Positions 6,104 through 8,990 of a stretch of DNA of 8,990 nucleotides are shown piece after piece. The position numbers and the translations under genes were made by a program. Origin of the DNA: an uncultured Bacteroidales bacterium (lineage in GTDB: Bacteria; Bacteroidota; Bacteroidia; Bacteroidales; UBA932); contig ONFK01000048.1 of NCBI GenBank assembly GCA_900317065.1, positions 1 through 8,990 of the forward strand, read 5' to 3'. Position 1 is the first letter of the stretch, and each line of letters begins with the position of its first letter. A model generated the notes under the pieces. The model saw only the letters and a program-made list of their open reading frames with translations. It ran no database searches and was not told the origin of the DNA.

Positions 6104-6982
6104 ATGCCTAGAGGAGAAAACAAAAAGATGAAAAGGCGGCTGACGGGGGCTTATCTTTCGTCGGTAATCAGCATCAGTCTCGTCTTGCTGCTCATTGGAG
6201 TGGCATCCGCTCTGATCCTGAACGCCGGACGCGTCAGCAATTATTTCAAGGAGAACATCCAGATTTCACTGCTGTGCACTCCTTCCGTGCAGGAGAGCGA
6301 AGCTGCCGCCTGCGCCGCGCGCATCGATTCCCTGCCTTTCGTCCGCAGCACGGAGCTCATAGGCAAGGCCCAGGGGGAGAAGGAGCTTCGCGAGATGCTG
6401 GGAGATGATTTCCTCTCTGTTTTCGAGACGGCCCCGATCCCTGTATCCATAAATGTAGGCCTCAAGGCCGAATATGTATCGGCCGACAGCCTTGCACGCA
6501 TAATCCCTATTCTGCAGGCATATCCCGAGATCGAGGAGGTGGAGAGCCGCCAGTCTTTGGTGGAAGCCCTGAACCGCAACCTTTCCGGAATATCGCTGGT
6601 GCTAGGTATCTTCATCGCCCTGCTGCTTTTCATTTCTTTCATCCTCATTGGAAATACGGTGCGCTTGAGCCTCTACTCGAGGCGCTTCACCATACATACC
6701 ATGCGCCTCGTGGGTGCTACCCGCGCCTTCATCCGCCGGCCCTTCATCGGTTCCGCCATAGTGCAGGGGCTGGTTTCCGGCCTGCTTGCCTGCGCTGTCC
6801 TGGCCGGAGGCCTGGCACTCGTGCGCCGCTCCTTCCCCCAGATATATGCGGTATTCACCCCGGAAGTGCTGGCGGCTGTGGCGGCCATTGTACTTGGCAG
6901 CGGCGTGCTGATCTGCGTGCTCGCGACCTTTTTTACCGTCAACAAACTCGCCCTTGCCAGCGAGGATTCCTTATACTATTAG
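6104..6982 (+). CDS. ftsX: Cell division protein FtsX
   Basis: Inner-membrane protein of 292 residues with FtsX architecture: a basic cytoplasmic N-terminus, TM1 near 17-39, a periplasmic domain of about 120 residues, then TM2 (about 161-185), TM3 (211-239) and TM4 (254-278). The cytoplasmic loop after TM2 carries the family signature, R187-L-S-L-Y-S-R-R followed by H198-T-M-R-L-V-G-A-T and a FIRRPF-type motif. With the ATPase FtsE, FtsX forms a type VII ABC complex that controls peptidoglycan hydrolases at the division site. ftsE is not in the window, so partnership with a distant FtsE is inferred. The periplasmic domain has two cysteines, C58 and C70. The ATG at 6104 sits just after the promoter; M9 at 6128, preceded by a GAGGAG stretch, is an alternative, but 292 residues suits the family better. 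Confidence 0.93.
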   Translation: MPRGENKKMKRRLTGAYLSSVISISLVLLLIGVASALILNAGRVSNYFKENIQISLLCTPSVQESEAAACAARIDSLPFVRSTELIGKAQGEKELREMLGDDFLSVFETAPIPVSINVGLKAEYVSADSLARIIPILQAYPEIEEVESRQSLVEALNRNLSGISLVLGIFIALLLFISFILIGNTVRLSLYSRRFTIHTMRLVGATRAFIRRPFIGSAIVQGLVSGLLACAVLAGGLALVRRSFPQIYAVFTPEVLAAVAAIVLGSGVLICVLATFFTVNKLALASEDSLYY

Positions 6983-6985
6983 AGA

Positions 6986-7210
6986 ATGGACAATAAACCC
7001 GCACTCACCCGCAAGGGTGTCAAACTTCTTCTCGCCGGCCTGATAGTGATGGCCGCAGGCTTCATCCTGATGATGGGCGGAGGCCTCAAGGACCCTCAGG
7101 TCTTTAATTACAGCATGTTTGATTTCCGCCGCCTGGTTGCGGCTCCGATAGTGATCATTGCCGGAATAGTGGTGATGCTCGTGGCGATAATGAGGAGGGA
7201 CGGGAAATGA
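6986..7210 (+). CDS. DUF3098 small membrane protein
   Basis: Protein of 74 residues with two hydrophobic helices (about 12-31 and 50-69) joined by a short loop with the family-like stretch VFNYSMFDFRRLVAAPIVI, and a basic C-terminal tail (MRRDGK). It matches DUF3098, a small Bacteroidota inner-membrane family commonly encoded between ftsX and uppP, which is the arrangement here. Function is not known; the position suggests an accessory role in division or in the lipid-carrier cycle, but this is inference only. It starts three bases after ftsX and overlaps uppP by four bases (ATGA), so the three are surely cotranslated. Confidence 0.88.
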   Translation: MDNKPALTRKGVKLLLAGLIVMAAGFILMMGGGLKDPQVFNYSMFDFRRLVAAPIVIIAGIVVMLVAIMRRDGK

Positions 7211-8004
7211 GCTGGCTGGAAGCGTTGATACTCGGCCTTGTGCAGGGCCTTACCGAATTCCTGCCCGTGAGCAGCAGCGGGCATCTTACCATAGGCCGTG
7301 AACTCCTCGGAGTGGAGGCCTCGGGCGACCTTGTCTTCGAAGTCACCGTGCATGCCGCGACTGTGCTCAGCACCATCGTGGTGTTCCGCAAGGAAATATT
7401 GAAGCTTCTTCAGGGGGTATTCAAGTTCAAGATGAACGACGAGACCGACTACATTCTCAAGATTATCGTGTCGATGATTCCCGTGTTCGTGGTTGGCATG
7501 TTCTTCAAGGACTATGTCGAGGATCTTTTCGCCTCGATGACGGTGGTGGGCCTCGCCCTGCTGGTGACCGCCCTGCTGCTGTTCTTCTCCGATTTCGCGT
7601 CGAAGAAGGCCCAGGCGGAGAACAGCGCCCGTAACGGCATTTCTTTCTGGCAGGCGTTCGCAGTGGGGATAGGCCAGGCACTGGCCGTAATCCCCGGCCT
7701 GTCCCGCTCAGGCACGACCATCTCCACCGGTCTCATATGTGGAGTGAAGCGCGAGGTGATGGCCCAGTTCTCTTTCCTGATGGTGCTGGTGCCCATCCTG
7801 GGCGAAGCCTTCCTGGATATAGTGGGCGGGGATATGGCAGCCTCTTCGATAGGGCTGCTGCCGCTTGCGGTCGGCTTCCTCGCCGCCTTCGTTTCGGGGC
7901 TTTTCGCCTGCAAGGTGATGATAGCCCTGGTGCGCAAGGCCCGCTTGAGCTGGTTCGCGCTCTACTGCGCCATCGTGGGCATACTGGTTCTCATATTTGC
8001 GTAG
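7207..8004 (+). CDS. uppP: Undecaprenyl-diphosphatase (UppP/BacA)
   Basis: Polytopic inner-membrane enzyme of 265 residues that dephosphorylates undecaprenyl diphosphate to the monophosphate, recycling the lipid carrier for peptidoglycan and O-antigen-type glycans; overexpression is known to give bacitracin resistance. Both signature regions are intact: Q13-G-L-T-E17-F-L-P-V-S-S-S-G-H26 near the N-terminus, and P163-G-L-S-R167-S-G-T-T171 in the second half, with H49 in the conserved EVTVHAATVL segment between them. Length is normal for the family (about 265-275). It overlaps the DUF3098 gene by four bases, and its TAG is followed directly by the next ATG. Confidence 0.97.
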   Translation: MSWLEALILGLVQGLTEFLPVSSSGHLTIGRELLGVEASGDLVFEVTVHAATVLSTIVVFRKEILKLLQGVFKFKMNDETDYILKIIVSMIPVFVVGMFFKDYVEDLFASMTVVGLALLVTALLLFFSDFASKKAQAENSARNGISFWQAFAVGIGQALAVIPGLSRSGTTISTGLICGVKREVMAQFSFLMVLVPILGEAFLDIVGGDMAASSIGLLPLAVGFLAAFVSGLFACKVMIALVRKARLSWFALYCAIVGILVLIFA

Positions 8005-8790
8005 ATGGACAGGACGAAGACATATTTCGTTTCGGATGTCCACCTCGGGCTGAAGGCGAACGACCCTGCGGGGCGCGAAGAGCGTTTCGTGCAGTGGCTG
8101 CGCAGCATCCGCACCCCGGAGACCAGGACTCTCTGGCTCCTGGGAGATATCTGGGATTTCTGGTACGAATACCGCGATGTTGTTCCGCGCGAGGGCGCAC
8201 GGGTGCTCAGCGAACTGATCCAGATGGTTTCCGAGGGGATAGAGGTGTATTTCGTGCCGGGTAACCACGACATCTGGTGCTACTCTTTCTTCGAGAGTCT
8301 CGGAATAAAGAAAGTGATCCAGCCGCAGGCGGTAAGCATCGGCGGAAAAAAATTCCTTCTCGGCCACGGCGACGGCCTGGGGGGCGCCAAGTTCGGCTAT
8401 CGCCTGATGCTGCGTATCTTCCACAGCCGCGTATGCCAGGTGCTTTTCAGCGGCCTTCATCCATGGCTGGCATTCCGCTTCGGCACCGACTGGAGCAATT
8501 CCAACCGCCGCAAACACGGTGGCTACAAGTTCCGCGGAGCGGAGGAACCCCTCTACCGTTTTTGTATGGAATTCAACCGGCGCACGGCGTCGGCAGGGTA
8601 CATTAGGGGCGGAGCCCCTGATAGACATGATGAAGAAGTCGGAATCGACTATTTCATCTTCGGACACTTCCACGACGCCGTGGACATGCCCCTGCCATCC
8701 GGCGGCCGCCTGATCGTTCTCAAAGACTGGATAGGCGACACAGCCCCCCACTACGCCTGTTTCGAAGGTACGGAACTGACCGTCTTTTAA
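8005..8790 (+). CDS. lpxH: UDP-2,3-diacylglucosamine diphosphatase-like metallophosphoesterase (LpxH-type)
   Basis: Calcineurin-like phosphoesterase of 261 residues with all metal-binding motifs: D11-V-H13 (SDVHLG), G47-D48 (GDIWDFW), G86-N-H88-D (GNHD), G120-H121-G-D-G, and G220-H221-F-H223. In LpxH this set binds two Mn2+ and cleaves UDP-2,3-diacylglucosamine to lipid X in lipid A synthesis at the inner membrane surface. The DIWDFW motif and the LGHGDG pattern favour LpxH over a general phosphoesterase. Residues about 199-209 (YIRGGAPDRHD) look like a small insertion before the conserved VDYFIFGHxH strand, and coincide with a DNA hairpin. The ATG abuts the uppP stop codon. The 3' end overlaps the converging gene by four bases. 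Family certain; LpxH activity likely but inferred. Confidence 0.87.
   Translation: MDRTKTYFVSDVHLGLKANDPAGREERFVQWLRSIRTPETRTLWLLGDIWDFWYEYRDVVPREGARVLSELIQMVSEGIEVYFVPGNHDIWCYSFFESLGIKKVIQPQAVSIGGKKFLLGHGDGLGGAKFGYRLMLRIFHSRVCQVLFSGLHPWLAFRFGTDWSNSNRRKHGGYKFRGAEEPLYRFCMEFNRRTASAGYIRGGAPDRHDEEVGIDYFIFGHFHDAVDMPLPSGGRLIVLKDWIGDTAPHYACFEGTELTVF
8602..8622. repeat. Compact inverted repeat inside the lpxH-like gene
   Basis: Nine bases (8602-8610) pair with 8614-8622 around a GGA loop, with one T-G wobble and a core of AGGGGC/GCCCCT. It stays in frame and encodes Ile-Arg-Gly-Gly-Ala-Pro-Asp. The AGG Arg codon within it and an AGA just after it differ from the CGC used mostly nearby. It could be chance, an RNA hairpin, or a small palindromic repeat inserted into the gene. 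Confidence 0.6.
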
Positions 8791-8990
8791 TCTTCTTTCA
8801 GCATCTCCTTGGCTTCCTTGAGGCCATCGCGCATCAGCTTGGCTTCTTCTTCCTTGCGCCTGCGCTTGTCTTCGCGCGAGGCTACGGTGCTCTTGAGGTA
8901 GTCGCGCTTGATGACGGTTTTCTTCGGTTGCTCGAAGAATACTGCGAAGTAGAACGAGTCCCAGTGCCCTTTGTTCCATATACCCACCAG
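8787..8990 (-). CDS. C-terminal end of an unrecognised protein (partial)
   Basis: An open frame runs from the window edge to a TAA at 8787-8789, giving the last 67 residues of a protein whose start is off-window. The GTG at 8987 could be read as a start, but the frame stays open upstream and there is no promoter, so a truncated view of a longer gene is more likely. The visible part has an aromatic stretch (WNKGHWDSFYFAVFF), a KKTVIKRDYLKS segment, and a strongly charged, probably helical or coiled-coil tail rich in Lys, Arg and Glu. I do not recognise the family. It converges on the lpxH-like gene with a four-base overlap and no terminator between them. Confidence 0.6.
   Translation of the reverse strand: MVGIWNKGHWDSFYFAVFFEQPKKTVIKRDYLKSTVASREDKRRRKEEEAKLMRDGLKEAKEMLKED

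Noticed and set aside
6111..6130. GAGGAG before Met9 of FtsX as a Shine-Dalgarno site marking a later start
   Set aside because: The spacing to that ATG is rather long (11 bases), Bacteroidota rarely depend on such sites, and the longer protein fits the usual FtsX length.
7708..8979. Long minus-strand open frame (423 residues) opposite uppP and lpxH
   Set aside because: Runs across two convincing genes with intact catalytic motifs and across the end of the converging gene; composition typical of a shadow frame.

Overview
The window looks like chromosomal DNA of a Bacteroidota (Bacteroidales-type) bacterium with moderately high GC. The evidence is the promoters, which carry the phylum's -7 box TAnnTTTG (four clear copies), the lack of convincing Shine-Dalgarno sites, and families typical of the phylum: a DUF4270 lipoprotein, a DUF3098 protein after ftsX, and a short GT5-like 'glycogen synthase' protein. 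Genus cannot be fixed from the sequence. No phage, insertion sequence, CRISPR array, tRNA or rRNA was found.

Layout. (1) 33-66: intrinsic terminator of an off-window gene, overlapping the promoter of uvrC. (2) 85-2617, plus strand: uvrC (nucleotide excision repair nuclease) and an overlapping PnuC-family vitamin or nucleoside transporter. (3) 2599-2988: acpP with its own consensus promoter and a strong bidirectional terminator, so it is monocistronic here. (4) 6049 down to 2987, minus strand: a three-gene operon of a GT5-N-domain-only protein, a DUF4270 lipoprotein with a Gly/Tyr-rich insert and eight cysteines, and a thioredoxin-like lipoprotein. (5) 6079-8790, plus strand, divergent from the previous operon: ftsX, DUF3098 membrane protein, uppP and lpxH-like, nearly gapless. 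(6) 8787-8990, minus strand: C-terminal end of an unrecognised gene, converging on lpxH.

How they work together. The ftsX-DUF3098-uppP-lpxH cluster is an envelope operon: division and peptidoglycan hydrolase control, recycling of the undecaprenyl carrier, and lipid A synthesis. acpP supplies the acyl carrier used for fatty acid and lipid A acylation. The minus-strand operon is the least understood part. It pairs a glycosyltransferase-like protein that has lost the usual ADP-glucose motif and the whole C-terminal domain with two exported lipoproteins, one cysteine-rich and one carrying a WCGPC redox site. This operon, and the low-complexity tract in its middle gene, are the most promising for new biology. 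Most of the rest is ordinary housekeeping content.
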